Positions 50,505 through 59,834 of a stretch of 64,000 bases of DNA are shown one piece after another. The DNA comes from DAHUYF01 sp035623985 (GTDB lineage Bacteria > Pseudomonadota > Alphaproteobacteria > ATCC43930 > CGMCC-115725). The notes below the pieces were generated by a model that worked only from the letters and a program-made list of their open reading frames with translations, had not been told where the DNA came from and searched no databases. Each line of letters begins with the position of its first letter. Within the stretch, counting starts at the first letter, position 1. The stretch lies in the NCBI GenBank assembly GCA_035623985.1, contig DASPSJ010000089.1:29201-93200 (forward strand), given 5' to 3'. A program made the position numbers and the translations under genes.

Positions 50505-51578
50505 TTATCCCAAGAGTTTTCCGATCATTTTCGCGGTGTAATCCACCAGCGGGATGATGCGCGCGTAGTTGATGCGCGTCGGGCCGATGACGCCGATCGC
50601 CCCCACCACCTGCTCGCGGCTGTTGGCGTAAGGCGCCACGATCATGGCGCAGCCGGCGACGCCGAAGAGCGGGTTGTCGGAGCCGATGAAGATCTGCACG
50701 CCGGCGCCTTCGCGCGTCGCGTCGAGCAGCCGCAGCATCGCCTCCTTGGTCTCGAGCATGTCGAAGAGCGCGCGCAGCCGCTCGAGATCGGCGAGCGCCG
50801 TCACGTCGTCGAGCAGATTGGCCTGGCCGCGCACGATGAGCGCGCTGCCTTCGCCGCCGCCGCCCCAGGAGGCGAGCCCGGCTTCGACCAGGCGCCGGGT
50901 CAGCTCGTCGAGCTGGGCGCGGTTGCTGTCGATATCGGCGGCGATCGCCGCCTTGGCCTCGTCGATGGTGTGGCCGACGAGGCGCGCGCTGAGATAGTTG
51001 CCCGCCTGCACCATGACCGAGGGCGGCGTGCCCAGCGGCGTCTCGATCAGGCGGTTCTCGACCAGCCCGTCCTCGGTCACCATGACCACCAGCGCGCGGC
51101 TCGGCGGCAGCGGCACGAACTCGATATGCTTCAAGGCACGCCGCTCGGTCTTGGGCGCCACCACCAGCCCGGCGCAATGCGACAGGCCCGAGAGCGCCGC
51201 CGTCGCCTCCTCGAGCGCTTGCGCCAGGCTCTTGCCGGTGGCCACCAGCCGGCCGTCGATGCTGGCGCGCTCCGCCTCGCTCAGGCCGCCGATCTCCAGG
51301 AGGCCGTTGACGAAAAGCCGCAGCCCCGCCTCTGTCGGCAGCCGTCCGGCCGAGGTGTGCGGCGCGAACAGCAAGCCGGCCTCCTCGAGATCGGCCATGA
51401 CGTTGCGGATGGTGGCGGGCGAGAGATCGAGGCCGCTGCGGCGCGACAGCGTGCGCGAGCCGACCGGCTCGCCGGTCTCGACATAGGCATCGACGATCTG
51501 CCGGAAGATCTCACGGCTGCGCTCGTTAAGCTCCGTGACAACCGGCTTGGGGACGAGCGGCAGCCGTTCCGCGGCCAT
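50505..51578 (-). CDS. hrcA: Heat-inducible transcription repressor HrcA
   Basis: 357 residues from ATG 51576-51578 (MAAERLPLVPKPV); the open frame further up overlaps rph. N-terminal wHTH (LNERSREIFRQIVDAYVETGEPVGSRTLSRRSGLDLSPATIRNVMADLEEAGLL), then TSAGRLPTEAGLRLFVNGLL, the GAF-like domain and a C-terminal IGVIGPTRINYARIIPLVDYTA. HrcA normally binds CIRCE (TTAGCACTC-N9-GAGTGCTAA); I could not find a CIRCE in this window, either here or before dnaK. Divergent from rph. Confidence 0.96.
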   Translation of the reverse strand: MAAERLPLVPKPVVTELNERSREIFRQIVDAYVETGEPVGSRTLSRRSGLDLSPATIRNVMADLEEAGLLFAPHTSAGRLPTEAGLRLFVNGLLEIGGLSEAERASIDGRLVATGKSLAQALEEATAALSGLSHCAGLVVAPKTERRALKHIEFVPLPPSRALVVMVTEDGLVENRLIETPLGTPPSVMVQAGNYLSARLVGHTIDEAKAAIAADIDSNRAQLDELTRRLVEAGLASWGGGGEGSALIVRGQANLLDDVTALADLERLRALFDMLETKEAMLRLLDATREGAGVQIFIGSDNPLFGVAGCAMIVAPYANSREQVVGAIGVIGPTRINYARIIPLVDYTAKMIGKLLG

Positions 51579-51706
51579 AAGCTCTCTCGGATATCCCTGG
51601 GGCGGCGGAAATGTAGGTAGGCCGCGGCGCAGCGTCAACCGCGGCGATGCTGGACGCGGGCCCGCCGCCGCATTAGCTTTCCGGCCCGACACGCCAGAAA
51701 GGCACA

Positions 51707-52432
51707 ATGATGTCGCGCCCCTCCGGCCGCGCCCCGCATGAGTTGCGCCAGGTCCGCCTCGAGCCGGGCGCCGCCAAATATGCCGAAGGCTCCTGCCTGG
51801 CGATCTTCGGCGACACCCATGTGATCTGCACCGCCACGGTGGAAGAGAAGGTGCCGCCCTTCCTGCGCAACACCGGGCGCGGCTGGATCACCGCCGAATA
51901 CGGCATGCTGCCGCGCTCGACCCATGAGCGCAGCGAGCGCGAGGCGGCGCGCGGGCGCCAGAGTGGCCGCACCCAGGAGATCCAGCGGCTGATCGGCCGC
52001 TCGCTGCGCGCGGTGACCGACCTCAAGGCCCTGGGCGAGCGGCAGATCCGCATCGATTGCGACGTGCTCCAGGCCGATGGCGGCACGCGCACCGCCGGGA
52101 TCACCGGCAGCTATGTGGCGCTTCACGTCGCGTTGCAGAAGCTGGTGGCGGCGGGGAGCTTGCCGGCCTTGCCGCTCGGCGACGCGGTGGCGGCGATCTC
52201 TTGCGGCATCCATGACGGCGAGGCGGTGCTCGACCTCGACTATGCCGAGGATTCCAACGCCCAGGCCGACGCCAATTTCGTGCTCACCGGCGCCGGCGGC
52301 ATCGTCGAGATCCAGGCCACCGCCGAGCATGCGCCCTTCGCCGAGCAGCGCTTCGCCGAGATGCTGGCGCTTGCCCGGCTCGGCATCGGCCAGCTCGTGC
52401 TGCTCCAGCGCCGCGTTCTCGGGCTTGTCTGA
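51707..52432 (+). CDS. rph: Ribonuclease PH
   Basis: 241 residues. SRPSGRAPHELRQVRLEPGAAKYAEGS, then the RNase PH core GRGWITAEYGMLPRSTHERSEREAARGRQSGRTQEIQRLIGRSLRAV (in order), GDAVAAISCGIHDGEAVLDLDYAEDSNAQADANFV with the metal-binding acids. It trims tRNA 3' ends phosphorolytically. Its stop overlaps the rdgB start by one base. Confidence 0.98.
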   Translation: MMSRPSGRAPHELRQVRLEPGAAKYAEGSCLAIFGDTHVICTATVEEKVPPFLRNTGRGWITAEYGMLPRSTHERSEREAARGRQSGRTQEIQRLIGRSLRAVTDLKALGERQIRIDCDVLQADGGTRTAGITGSYVALHVALQKLVAAGSLPALPLGDAVAAISCGIHDGEAVLDLDYAEDSNAQADANFVLTGAGGIVEIQATAEHAPFAEQRFAEMLALARLGIGQLVLLQRRVLGLV

Positions 52433-53043
52433 TGGCGCGCCGCTTCGCCGGCGCGCGGCTGGTCGTCGCCACGCATAACAAGGGCAAGCTCGGGGAGATC
52501 GCCGCGCTGCTGCGCCCCTTCGCGATCGAGGTGGCGGGCGCCGGGGCGCTGGGCCTGCCCGAGCCGGAGGAGACCGGCGAGACCTTCGAGGCCAATGCGG
52601 CGCTCAAGGCGCGCGCCGCGGCGCAGGCGAGCGGCCTGCCGGCGCTCGCCGACGACAGCGGCCTGGCGGTGCCGGCGCTCGGCGGCGCGCCCGGCGTCCA
52701 TTCCGCGCGCTGGGCCGGGCCGGAGCGCGATTTCGCGCGCGCCATGCGCGAGGTCGAGGCGCGGCTCGCCGGCCATGCCGACCGCAGCGCCCGGTTCGTC
52801 GCGGTGCTGGCGCTCGCCTGGCCCGACGGCCATGTCGAGACCTTTCGCGGCGAGGCGCCGGGGCATCTGGTCTTCCCGCCGCGCGGCACGCGCGGCTTCG
52901 GCTACGACCCGATCTTCGTGCCCGAGGGCGGCCGCGAGACCTTCGGCGAGATGGACCCGGCGCACAAGCATGCGATCAGCCACCGCGCCGACGCCTTCCG
53001 CAAGCTCGCGGCGGCGTGCTTCGCGCGCGAGGCGGAGGCATGA
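52432..53043 (+). CDS. rdgB: XTP/dITP pyrophosphatase RdgB (HAM1)
   Basis: 203 residues. LVVATHNKGKLGEIAALL (the S/T-x-N-x-x-K motif), EETGETFEANAALKARAAAQASGLPALADDSGLAV, GARFGYDP-like RGFGYDPIFVPEGG, ETFGEMDPAHKHAISHRADAF. It removes non-canonical purine triphosphates (ITP, XTP, dITP). It shares bases with rph and hemW (1- and 4-base overlaps), so one coupled operon. Confidence 0.97.
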   Translation: MARRFAGARLVVATHNKGKLGEIAALLRPFAIEVAGAGALGLPEPEETGETFEANAALKARAAAQASGLPALADDSGLAVPALGGAPGVHSARWAGPERDFARAMREVEARLAGHADRSARFVAVLALAWPDGHVETFRGEAPGHLVFPPRGTRGFGYDPIFVPEGGRETFGEMDPAHKHAISHRADAFRKLAAACFAREAEA

Positions 53044-54221
53044 CTCGCGCGATCCTCGCGCCGGCGGACGAAGAGGCGCTGGCGCTTTATATCCATTGGC
53101 CGTTCTGCGCCTCGAAATGCCCTTATTGCGACTTCAACAGCCATGTGCGCGAGACCATCGAGCAGCGGCGCTGGCGGAACGCGCTGCTGGCCGATCTCGA
53201 CCACGCCGCCGGCGAGACCGGAGAGCGCGTTCTGGGCTCGATCTTTTTCGGCGGCGGCACGCCGTCGCTGATGGCGCCCGAGACGGTGGCGGCGCTGCTG
53301 GCGCGCGCGCAGGAGCGCTGGCGCTTCGCCGCCGACATCGAGATCACGCTCGAGGCCAATCCGAGCTCGGTCGAGGCGGCGCGCTTCGCGGCGCTGCGCG
53401 CCGCCGGCGTCAACCGGCTGTCGCTCGGCGTGCAGGCGCTCGACGACGCCGCGTTGCGCTTTCTCGGGCGCCGGCACGACCTCGCCGAAGCGCTGTCGGC
53501 GATCGCGCTGGCGCGCCGGCATTTCCCGCGCTTCTCCTTCGATCTCATCTACGCGCGGCCGGGACAGACGCTCGCCGCCTGGGAGGCGGAGATCGACCAT
53601 GCGGCCGCGCTTGCCGGCGATCATCTCTCGCTCTACCAGCTTGGCATCGAGCCCGGCACCGCTTTCGCCCTTTCCCATGCGCGCGGCGATTTCGCCTTGC
53701 CCGAGGAGGATCTCGCCGGCGCCCTCTACGAGGCGACGCAGGCGCGGCTCGCCGGCGCCGGGCTTTTCGCCTATGAGATCTCCAACCACGCGCGGCCCGG
53801 CGGCGAGAGCCGGCACAATCTCGCCTATTGGCGCCAGGGCGATTACGCCGGGATCGGCCCCGGCGCCCATGGCCGGCTGACGCGGAACAGCCGCAGGACC
53901 GCGACGCGGCAATATCGCGCGCCGGAGACCTGGCTTGGCGCGGTCGAGGGTTGCGGCCATGGCCGCGAGGAAAGTCTCGATCTCTCGCCCGCCGAGCAGC
54001 GCCGCGAGGCGCTGATGATGGGCCTGAGGCTCGCCGAAGGGGTGGAGCGCGAGCGCTTCCACGCGCGCACCGGCGCCGAGATCGAAGCCGTGCTCGACCT
54101 TGGCCGGCTGCCCGATCTCGTCGCGGGCGGCTTCATCGCGCTCGACGCCCGCGGCCTGCGCGCCACGCCCGCCGGCCGCCAGCGCCTCAACGCCGTGCTG
54201 GCGGCGTTGATGGCGTCGTAA
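53040..54221 (+). CDS. hemW: Radical SAM heme chaperone HemW
   Basis: 393 residues from ATG 53040, overlapping rdgB by four bases. Radical SAM cluster motif Cys-x3-Cys-x2-Cys in HWPFCASKCPYCDFNSH, FGGGTPSLM, LEANPSSVE, NRLSLGVQALDD, SFDLIYARPGQT, YEISNHARPG. It is a heme-binding HemN-like protein that delivers heme to respiratory enzymes rather than an oxidase; the HemN substrate residues are absent in this group. It ends at a heptamer inverted repeat. Confidence 0.95.
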   Translation: MTRAILAPADEEALALYIHWPFCASKCPYCDFNSHVRETIEQRRWRNALLADLDHAAGETGERVLGSIFFGGGTPSLMAPETVAALLARAQERWRFAADIEITLEANPSSVEAARFAALRAAGVNRLSLGVQALDDAALRFLGRRHDLAEALSAIALARRHFPRFSFDLIYARPGQTLAAWEAEIDHAAALAGDHLSLYQLGIEPGTAFALSHARGDFALPEEDLAGALYEATQARLAGAGLFAYEISNHARPGGESRHNLAYWRQGDYAGIGPGAHGRLTRNSRRTATRQYRAPETWLGAVEGCGHGREESLDLSPAEQRREALMMGLRLAEGVERERFHARTGAEIEAVLDLGRLPDLVAGGFIALDARGLRATPAGRQRLNAVLAALMAS

Positions 54222-54266
54222 GTCGTCAGTCGTCAGTGGCGACTGATAACTGACAACTGACGACTG
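54221..54266. repeat. Heptamer inverted repeat, copy 3
   Basis: 17-base arms (54221-54237 and 54249-54265) match at 16 positions, with an extra unit TTATCAG (reverse) near the loop. It begins on the last base of the hemW stop codon and ends two bases before the end of the convergent PBP-activator gene, so it fills the whole gap between two convergent genes. Confidence 0.85.
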
Positions 54267-54267
54267 G

Positions 54268-55530
54268 CTAATTGCTCATCGCCTCGAACGTCTCCGGCGC
54301 GGGGTCGATCACCGCGCTGCCGTCGCGGCGCACCTCGAGCACGGCGAGGCCGCGCTGGACGAGCCCGTCGGCGCGCAAGCGGAAAATGCCGTCGACGCCG
54401 GAAAAGCCGCTGGGGTTGGTGAGCGCCGCGGCGGAGAAATCGGCGCCGCCGGGCCCGCGCCCCAGCACCGCGGCAAGCGCGGTGGCGTCATAGGCGAGCG
54501 TCGCCAGCCGCGGCGGCGGATGGCGGTAGAGATCGCGGAAGCGCTTTTCGAAATCGGCGCGGGCGGCGGGCGGCGGCGCGGCGTACCAGCCGCCGTCAAG
54601 CGCGGTCTCGCCGCCGATGCCGGGCTCGTCCCACAGGCCGGTGCCGAGGAAATGCACCTTGTCGGGATCGACGTCGTAATAGGCGAGCAACGGCGCCAGC
54701 GCCTTCAATCGCGCGCCGCCTTCGGGCAGCAGCACGGCGTCGACGCCTTGCGCCGCGGCGGCGAAAGCCTTCGCCGACGGCGTCGGATCCGGCGCCGCCG
54801 GATCGTAGAAATCGATGCGGCCGAGCGTGGCGCCTTGCGCCGCGACCGCCGCTCGCAACGCCTCGATCGCGATCTCGCCATAGGGCGTGTGCGGCGCCAG
54901 CGCGGCGAAGCGCAGGACGCCCTTGGCATGGGCGAAGGCGGCGACGCGCGCGATCTCCTCGCGCGGCAGGAAGCCGATGAGATAGGTGCCGTCGCCGGCA
55001 AGCTGGGTCGAGGTCGAGAACGCCAGCACGGGAACGCCCGCGGCGCGCGCGATCGGCTTCACCGCCGCCACCTCGGCGGCCAGCAGCGGGCCGATGAGCA
55101 GCTTCGCGCCGCCGGCAAGCGCGGCCTGCGCGGCCGCCGTCGCGCCTTGCGCCGCGCCTTGGGTATCCAGCGGCATCAGCTCGAGCCGGTCGTCGGCGAC
55201 GTCGTAGAGCGCCATCTCGGCCGCGTCGAGCATGGCCCCGCCGAGCGCGGCATTGGCGCCCGACAGCGGCAGCAGCAGCGCCACGCGCGTCTTGGCGGCG
55301 GCGACGGGCGCCGGCGGCGCGGGGGGCGGCAGCGGCACGGGCACGACCGGCGCCGGCGGCTGCACCGCCTCGGCCGGCGGCGGCGCCACCGCCGGCGCTT
55401 GCGGCTTTGGCGGCGATACCGGTATGGTCTTGCCGCAGGCGGATAGCGCCAGCGCGCAGAGGACGAACAATGCCGCGGCGGCAAGGCGCGAGCCGAGCAG
55501 ACGCCGATCACACCGGCCGAACACGCGCAC
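54268..55530 (-). CDS. LpoA-like penicillin-binding protein activator lipoprotein
   Basis: 420 residues from GTG (55528-55530). Lipoprotein signal with LSAC (Cys32), a 45-residue Pro/Val/Ala linker (33-80), then a periplasmic-binding type-1 fold: TRVALLLPLSGANAALGGAMLDAAEMALYDV, GAKLLIGPLLAAEVAAVKPIARAAGVPVLAFSTST, GTYLIGFLPREEIARV and LATLAYDATALAAVLG. It is the alphaproteobacterial counterpart of LpoA, outer-membrane lipoprotein activators of PBP1. Divergent from rsmI, the usual arrangement. Confidence 0.9.
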   Translation of the reverse strand: MRVFGRCDRRLLGSRLAAAALFVLCALALSACGKTIPVSPPKPQAPAVAPPPAEAVQPPAPVVPVPLPPPAPPAPVAAAKTRVALLLPLSGANAALGGAMLDAAEMALYDVADDRLELMPLDTQGAAQGATAAAQAALAGGAKLLIGPLLAAEVAAVKPIARAAGVPVLAFSTSTQLAGDGTYLIGFLPREEIARVAAFAHAKGVLRFAALAPHTPYGEIAIEALRAAVAAQGATLGRIDFYDPAAPDPTPSAKAFAAAAQGVDAVLLPEGGARLKALAPLLAYYDVDPDKVHFLGTGLWDEPGIGGETALDGGWYAAPPPAARADFEKRFRDLYRHPPPRLATLAYDATALAAVLGRGPGGADFSAAALTNPSGFSGVDGIFRLRADGLVQRGLAVLEVRRDGSAVIDPAPETFEAMSN

Positions 55531-55565
55531 CCTCCGTCACCACGACCGGCGGCGAGCCTAGTCTC

Positions 55566-56435
55566 GTGCCCGCGGGAAGTAAATCGCAAGACGCCGCCGC
55601 TCCCGGGCTTTATCTCGTGGCGACGCCCATCGGCCATGCCGAGGACATCACCTTGCGCGCGCTCAAGACGCTGCGCGCGGCCGACGTCATCGTCTGCGAG
55701 GACACGCGCGTCACCGCCAAGCTGCTGGCGCGCCACGGCATCGAGCGACCGCTGCTCGCCTATCACGACCACAATGCCGAGCGCGTGCGGCCGCTGCTGC
55801 TGGAGCGGCTCAGGCGCGGCGAGGCGGTGGCGCTGGTGTCCGACGCCGGCACGCCGCTGGTCTCCGATCCCGGCTTCAAGCTGGTGCGCGCGGCGCTGGG
55901 CGCGGGCGTGCCGGTGACCGCCGTGCCCGGCCCTTCGGCGATGCTGGCGGCGCTGCTGCTGTCGGGATTGCCGAGCGATCGCTTCCTCTTCGCCGGCTTC
56001 CTGCCGCCCAAACCCGCGGCGCGGCGCCGCGCGCTGGCCGAGCTGGCGGCGGTGCCGGCGACGCTGGTCTTCTTCGAGAGCGCTAAGCGCCTCGCCGGCG
56101 CGCTTGCCGACATGGCGGCGGTGCTGGGGCCGCGCCCGGCGGCGGTGGCGCGCGAGCTGACCAAGCTTCACGAGGAGGTCCGCCGCGGCAGCCTTGCCGA
56201 TCTCGAAGCGCACTATCGCGAGGCCGGCCCGCCGCGCGGCGAGATCGCGGTGGTGGTGGCGCCGCCGCAAGCGCCGGCGCCGGCGCTGTCGGAAGCGGCG
56301 CTCGACCGGCAGATCGCGGCGGCGCTGGCCGCCATGAGCATCCGCGACGCCAGCGCCGCGGTGTCGGCGGCCACCGGCAAGCCGCGCCGCGAGGTCTATG
56401 CCCGCGCGCTGCTGCTGGCCGGGCGCGGCCGGTGA
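55566..56435 (+). CDS. rsmI: 16S rRNA (cytidine1402-2'-O)-methyltransferase
   Basis: 289 residues from GTG 55566 (GGCGAG upstream). PGLYLVATPIGHAEDITLRALKTLRAADVIVCEDTRVTAKLL, YHDHNAERVRPLLLERLRRGEAVALVSDAGTPLVSDPGFKLVRAA, PGPSAMLAALLLSGLPSDRFLFAGFLP and KLHEEVRRGSLADL are RsmI motifs. It methylates C1402 in the decoding centre. It overlaps yraN by four bases. Confidence 0.97.
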   Translation: MPAGSKSQDAAAPGLYLVATPIGHAEDITLRALKTLRAADVIVCEDTRVTAKLLARHGIERPLLAYHDHNAERVRPLLLERLRRGEAVALVSDAGTPLVSDPGFKLVRAALGAGVPVTAVPGPSAMLAALLLSGLPSDRFLFAGFLPPKPAARRRALAELAAVPATLVFFESAKRLAGALADMAAVLGPRPAAVARELTKLHEEVRRGSLADLEAHYREAGPPRGEIAVVVAPPQAPAPALSEAALDRQIAAALAAMSIRDASAAVSAATGKPRREVYARALLLAGRGR

Positions 56436-56809
56436 GCCTCGCGCGCCGGCGCCGGGCCGTTCTGCGCGGCCACGTCGCGGAGCTGAAATGCCTCTGGCAT
56501 TTGCGGCTGCGCGGCTGGCGCATCCTGGCGCGGCGCTTCCGCGTGCCCTCCGGCGAGATCGATCTCATCGCCCGGCGCGGCCGCGTGCTTGCCGCCATCG
56601 AGGTGAAGGCGCGCGACAGCCTCGCCGCCGCCGCCGACTCGCTGGCGCCGCGCCAGCGCCGCCGCATCGCCCGCGCGCTCGATCATTTCCTGGCGCTGCG
56701 GCCGGAGCTGGCGCGGCTCGACATCCGCTTCGACGTCATGCTGGTGACGCCGTGGCGCTGGCCGCGCCACATCGCCGATGCCTGGCGCGACGAGCGCGGA
56801 TCGCGCTAG
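56432..56809 (+). CDS. yraN: YraN/UPF0102 nuclease-like protein
   Basis: 125 residues from GTG (GTGAGC) overlapping the rsmI stop. GHVAELKCLWHLRLRGWRILARRFRVPSGEIDLIARRGRVLAAIEVKAR carries the PD-(D/E)xK-like core: Glu near the start of the domain, GEIDLI and EVKAR. Function is unproven, probably a DNA-processing nuclease or Holliday-junction protein. rsmI-yraN-gshB is the common order; gshB appears only after about 6.8 kb here. Confidence 0.92.
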   Translation: MSLARRRRAVLRGHVAELKCLWHLRLRGWRILARRFRVPSGEIDLIARRGRVLAAIEVKARDSLAAAADSLAPRQRRRIARALDHFLALRPELARLDIRFDVMLVTPWRWPRHIADAWRDERGSR

Positions 56810-56825
56810 AACACGGCCGCGCGCC

Positions 56826-57659
56826 ATGCCCGACTCTTTCCGCCTGCTCTGCTACAACATCCTCGAGGGCTTCCGCCCGGTCGGCGCCGACGAGGCCGAG
56901 CGGCGCCGCATCGACCGCGCCCGGCTCGCCGCGGCGCAGCAGCTCTGCGCCGAGCTGGCGCCGGATATCGTCGTGCTCAACGAGGCGCTTTATTGCGACG
57001 CCTATGACGGCGTCACCATCGATTACGGCGCGCTGCTGGGCTTTCCCCATGCCGCTTCGGCGCTCTACGACCGCGAATGGGGCAACGCCATCCTGAGCCG
57101 CTTTCCCATCCGCCGCGCCGAGGAGACGCGCATCTACAACCGCGGCGGCCTGCGCGCCGAGATCGCGCTCGCCGAGGACGCCGTCACGGTCGCCTCATAT
57201 CATCCCCATCCGCTGCGCCGGCCCGAGAGCAAGGCCGCCGATTTCGCCGCGCTCATCGACGGCGTCGACGGCGCGCTGGTGCTGTGCGGCGATTTCAACG
57301 CCATCAGCCCCGAGGACGCGGTCGACGAGGCGCGGCTGCTCCAGGGGTTCCGCCGCTTCTCGCCCGAGCCCGAGGCGGCGCTCGCCCGCTTTCTCGACAG
57401 TGGCCGCGCCATCTTCTCGCTCCTGGCGGCGCGCGGCCTGCGCGACGCGATCCCGCCGGAGGGGCGGCGCTATTCGGTGCCGACCGATCTGCGCTCGCCC
57501 GACAAGGACGCGGCAATGCGGCTCGACCACATCTTCGTCAGCCCGCAGCTTGCCGTCGAGCGCGGCGAGGTGCTGCATCACGCGCTGTCCGAGATCGCCA
57601 GCGATCACCATCCGGTGATTGCCGAACTCACGCTCGGCGGCGGCTCACTTTTGTCATAA
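56826..57659 (+). CDS. Endonuclease/exonuclease/phosphatase-family protein
   Basis: 277 residues from ATG 56826. FRLLCYNILEG (metal-binding Asn), ELAPDIVVLNEALY (Glu), GGLRAEIAL, TVASYHPHPL, LVLCGDFNAISPED (Asp and Asn), RLDHIFVSP and EIASDHHPVIAEL (Asp-His pair): the complete active-site set of EEP hydrolases. Substrate could be DNA, a phosphoinositide-like or lipid phosphate; nothing fixes it. Its placement after yraN breaks the usual rsmI-yraN-gshB order. Confidence 0.9.
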   Translation: MPDSFRLLCYNILEGFRPVGADEAERRRIDRARLAAAQQLCAELAPDIVVLNEALYCDAYDGVTIDYGALLGFPHAASALYDREWGNAILSRFPIRRAEETRIYNRGGLRAEIALAEDAVTVASYHPHPLRRPESKAADFAALIDGVDGALVLCGDFNAISPEDAVDEARLLQGFRRFSPEPEAALARFLDSGRAIFSLLAARGLRDAIPPEGRRYSVPTDLRSPDKDAAMRLDHIFVSPQLAVERGEVLHHALSEIASDHHPVIAELTLGGGSLLS

Positions 57660-57728
57660 AGCAGCCCTTGCGCCGCCACGTTAGGCCACGAGAATAGGTC
57701 GCCCCGTCCCTGCCAGGAGACCGCCGCC

Positions 57729-58454
57729 GTGATCCACGCCCCTTCCCGCCTCCGCGCCCTTGTCCTCGCCGGCACCCTGCTGGCGGCGGCGCCGTCGCTC
57801 GCCGGCTGCGTCGTCGCCGCCGCCGGCGCCGGCGCCGCCGGCGGCTATGCCGTGCTCGGCCAGGAGCTGAGCCCCGAGCAGCAGGTCAAGGACGCGGCGA
57901 CCCGCTCCGTCGTTGTCCAGTCCTGGGGCGAGTACAATCAGGAGGTGGCGCATGACCTCACGGCAACGGTCTATGACGGGCGCGTGCTGATCACCGGCCG
58001 CGTGCCCAAGGAGGACTGGCGCCAGGAGGCGGTGAAGCGCGCCTGGAAGGCCGACGGCGTCAAGGAGGTCTATAACGAGATCGAGGTCGGTCCCGACACG
58101 CATTTCATCGACGAGGCGCGCGACACGGTGATCTCGACGCGGCTCAGGAACGATCTGCTGTTCGACCAATACGTCAAGTCGATCAACTACACCATCCGCA
58201 CCGAGGACGGCGTCGTCTACGTCATCGGCACGGCGCGCAGCCAGCAGGAGCTTGACCGCGTGACCGACTACGCGCGCAACATTTCCAATGTGCGCCGCGT
58301 CGTCTCCTATGTCCGCATCCGCACCGGCGAGCCGGCGGCGCAGACCGCCGCCGGCGGCGCCGCTCCGCCACCGGCGCCCGCGCCCGCCGCCGGGGACACG
58401 CCCGCCGGCGCGCCGACGCCGCGCGCCGCCATCGAGGTGCAGCCGCTGAAGTGA
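57729..58454 (+). CDS. Twin-BON-domain lipoprotein
   Basis: 241 residues from GTG 57729 with AGGAGA upstream. Lipoprotein signal ending LAGC (Cys26). Two BON domains: DLTATVYDGRVLITGRVPKEDWRQEAVKRAWKADGVKEVYNEIEV and INYTIRTEDGVVYVIGTARSQQELDRVTDYARNISNVRRVVSYVRI (each given in order). Then a Pro/Ala-rich tail with PPPAPAPAAGD. It is an outer-membrane-type phospholipid-binding protein of the osmotic-shock family (OsmY/DolP-like). In E. coli the DolP gene (yraP) is near yraN, so the location fits a DolP role. Confidence 0.92.
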   Translation: MIHAPSRLRALVLAGTLLAAAPSLAGCVVAAAGAGAAGGYAVLGQELSPEQQVKDAATRSVVVQSWGEYNQEVAHDLTATVYDGRVLITGRVPKEDWRQEAVKRAWKADGVKEVYNEIEVGPDTHFIDEARDTVISTRLRNDLLFDQYVKSINYTIRTEDGVVYVIGTARSQQELDRVTDYARNISNVRRVVSYVRIRTGEPAAQTAAGGAAPPPAPAPAAGDTPAGAPTPRAAIEVQPLK

Positions 58455-58485
58455 GCGGGAGGCCCTGCGACGATCGGCGCGCCGA

Positions 58486-59688
58486 TCAGGCGCCGGTGTC
58501 GTTGATCACATCGCCGAAGCGCACCCAGGTCTTGCCGTCCCATCTCTGTAGCTGCATCTGCCGAATGGGATGGTAATTGGTCGGGCTGGTGTTGATCCTG
58601 ATGCCCGGCAGCAACACCGGCAGATCGAGATCGCGGAGATTGGCCGCCTGCCGCATCACGTTCTCGCGCGAGAAGTCGCCGTCGCACTGCTTCAGCACCT
58701 GCAGCATCGTCAGGCCGACGCCATAGGCGTAGACGTAGTTGTTGTCGGCGAGGTCGCCGTCGGGCAGGTATTGCCGCATGAACGCCCGCAGCTCGTTCAA
58801 GCCGGGGTCGTCCTTCAAGGCGGGATCGAGCATGTCCTTGACGTAAGCCGCGGTGACGACGCCGATGCCCTTCTCCGTCCCCGCCGGCTCCATCACCTGG
58901 GCGATCGAGCGCGATACGGTGGAGAGGATGTGCAGCGGCCTCCAGCCGATGTCATAGACCTTGCGGATGGCCTGCGCGGCGAATTTCGGCAACGCGGCCG
59001 TGACCAGCAGATCGACGCCGGCGCCTTGCAACGTCACGATTTGCGACTCGACGGTCGTGTCGGTCGCCTCGTAGCTGACTTCCTTCACCCTCCGGTCATA
59101 GGCGTCGCCGAGCACGTCCTTGAGGCCGGCGGCGTAGTCCTTGCCGAAATCGTCGTTCTGATAGAGCAGGCCGATTTTGGCGCCGGGCTTCTCCTTGAGA
59201 ATGTATTTGCCGTAGATCTGCGCCTCGCCGCGGTAGCTCGGCGACCAGCCGATGGTCCAGGGGTATTCCTTGTAATCGCCCCATTTGTCGGCGCCGGTGG
59301 CGACGAAGAGCTGCGGGATTTTCCGCTGGTTGAGGTATTTCTCGATGGCGGTGTTGGAGGCCGTGCCCAGCGTGTTGAAGAGGAAGGCGACGCCGTCCTG
59401 CTCGACCAGCTTGCGCACCTGCTCGACCGTCTTGGGCGGGCTGTAGCCGTCATCGACCGAGATGAAGGTGATCCTGCGGCCGGCGACGCCGCCGTGATCG
59501 TTGACCATCCGCCAGAACGCGCTCAGCCCGCGGCCGATGGCGCTGTAAGCCGAAGCGGCGCCGCTATAGGCCGTGGTGTTGCCGATCTTGATTTCGGTGG
59601 CGCTGACGCCGGGCGTGTCTTGGGCAACGGCCGGCGCCGCCAGCGCCAGCAGCGCGGCGGCGCCCGCCAACAGGTTTCTCGCGGTCAT
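58486..59688 (-). CDS. livK: Branched-chain amino-acid-type ABC transporter binding protein
   Basis: 400 residues. Signal peptide ending LAAPAVAQD; then GVSATEIKIGNTTAYSGAASAYSAIGRGLSAFWRMVNDHGGVAGRRITFISVDDGYSPPKTVEQVRKLVEQDGVAFLFNTLGT in order, the LivJ/LivK type-1 binding fold. The family in Rhodospirillales binds varied hydrophobic or aromatic amino-acid analogues. Last in position of the minus-strand liv group, and separated from livM by 146 bases, so it may have its own promoter. Confidence 0.93.
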   Translation of the reverse strand: MTARNLLAGAAALLALAAPAVAQDTPGVSATEIKIGNTTAYSGAASAYSAIGRGLSAFWRMVNDHGGVAGRRITFISVDDGYSPPKTVEQVRKLVEQDGVAFLFNTLGTASNTAIEKYLNQRKIPQLFVATGADKWGDYKEYPWTIGWSPSYRGEAQIYGKYILKEKPGAKIGLLYQNDDFGKDYAAGLKDVLGDAYDRRVKEVSYEATDTTVESQIVTLQGAGVDLLVTAALPKFAAQAIRKVYDIGWRPLHILSTVSRSIAQVMEPAGTEKGIGVVTAAYVKDMLDPALKDDPGLNELRAFMRQYLPDGDLADNNYVYAYGVGLTMLQVLKQCDGDFSRENVMRQAANLRDLDLPVLLPGIRINTSPTNYHPIRQMQLQRWDGKTWVRFGDVINDTGA

Positions 59689-59834
59689 GCTCCTGCGTCC
59701 CCTCGCGTGATCGTCATGGCCGTCATGAGCCCCTCCCCGCCGGCCACGGCGACGGCGATTGCAAGAACCAATGGCCGATACCAGTAGAAATTGTCAAGGC
59801 CGGCGGGGCCGCGACAATCGGGAAAGGCCGCCGA

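Noticed and set aside
50500..51706. CIRCE element expected near hrcA or dnaK
   Set aside because: I looked for TTAGCACTC-N9-GAGTGCTAA upstream of hrcA and of dnaK and found nothing close to it.
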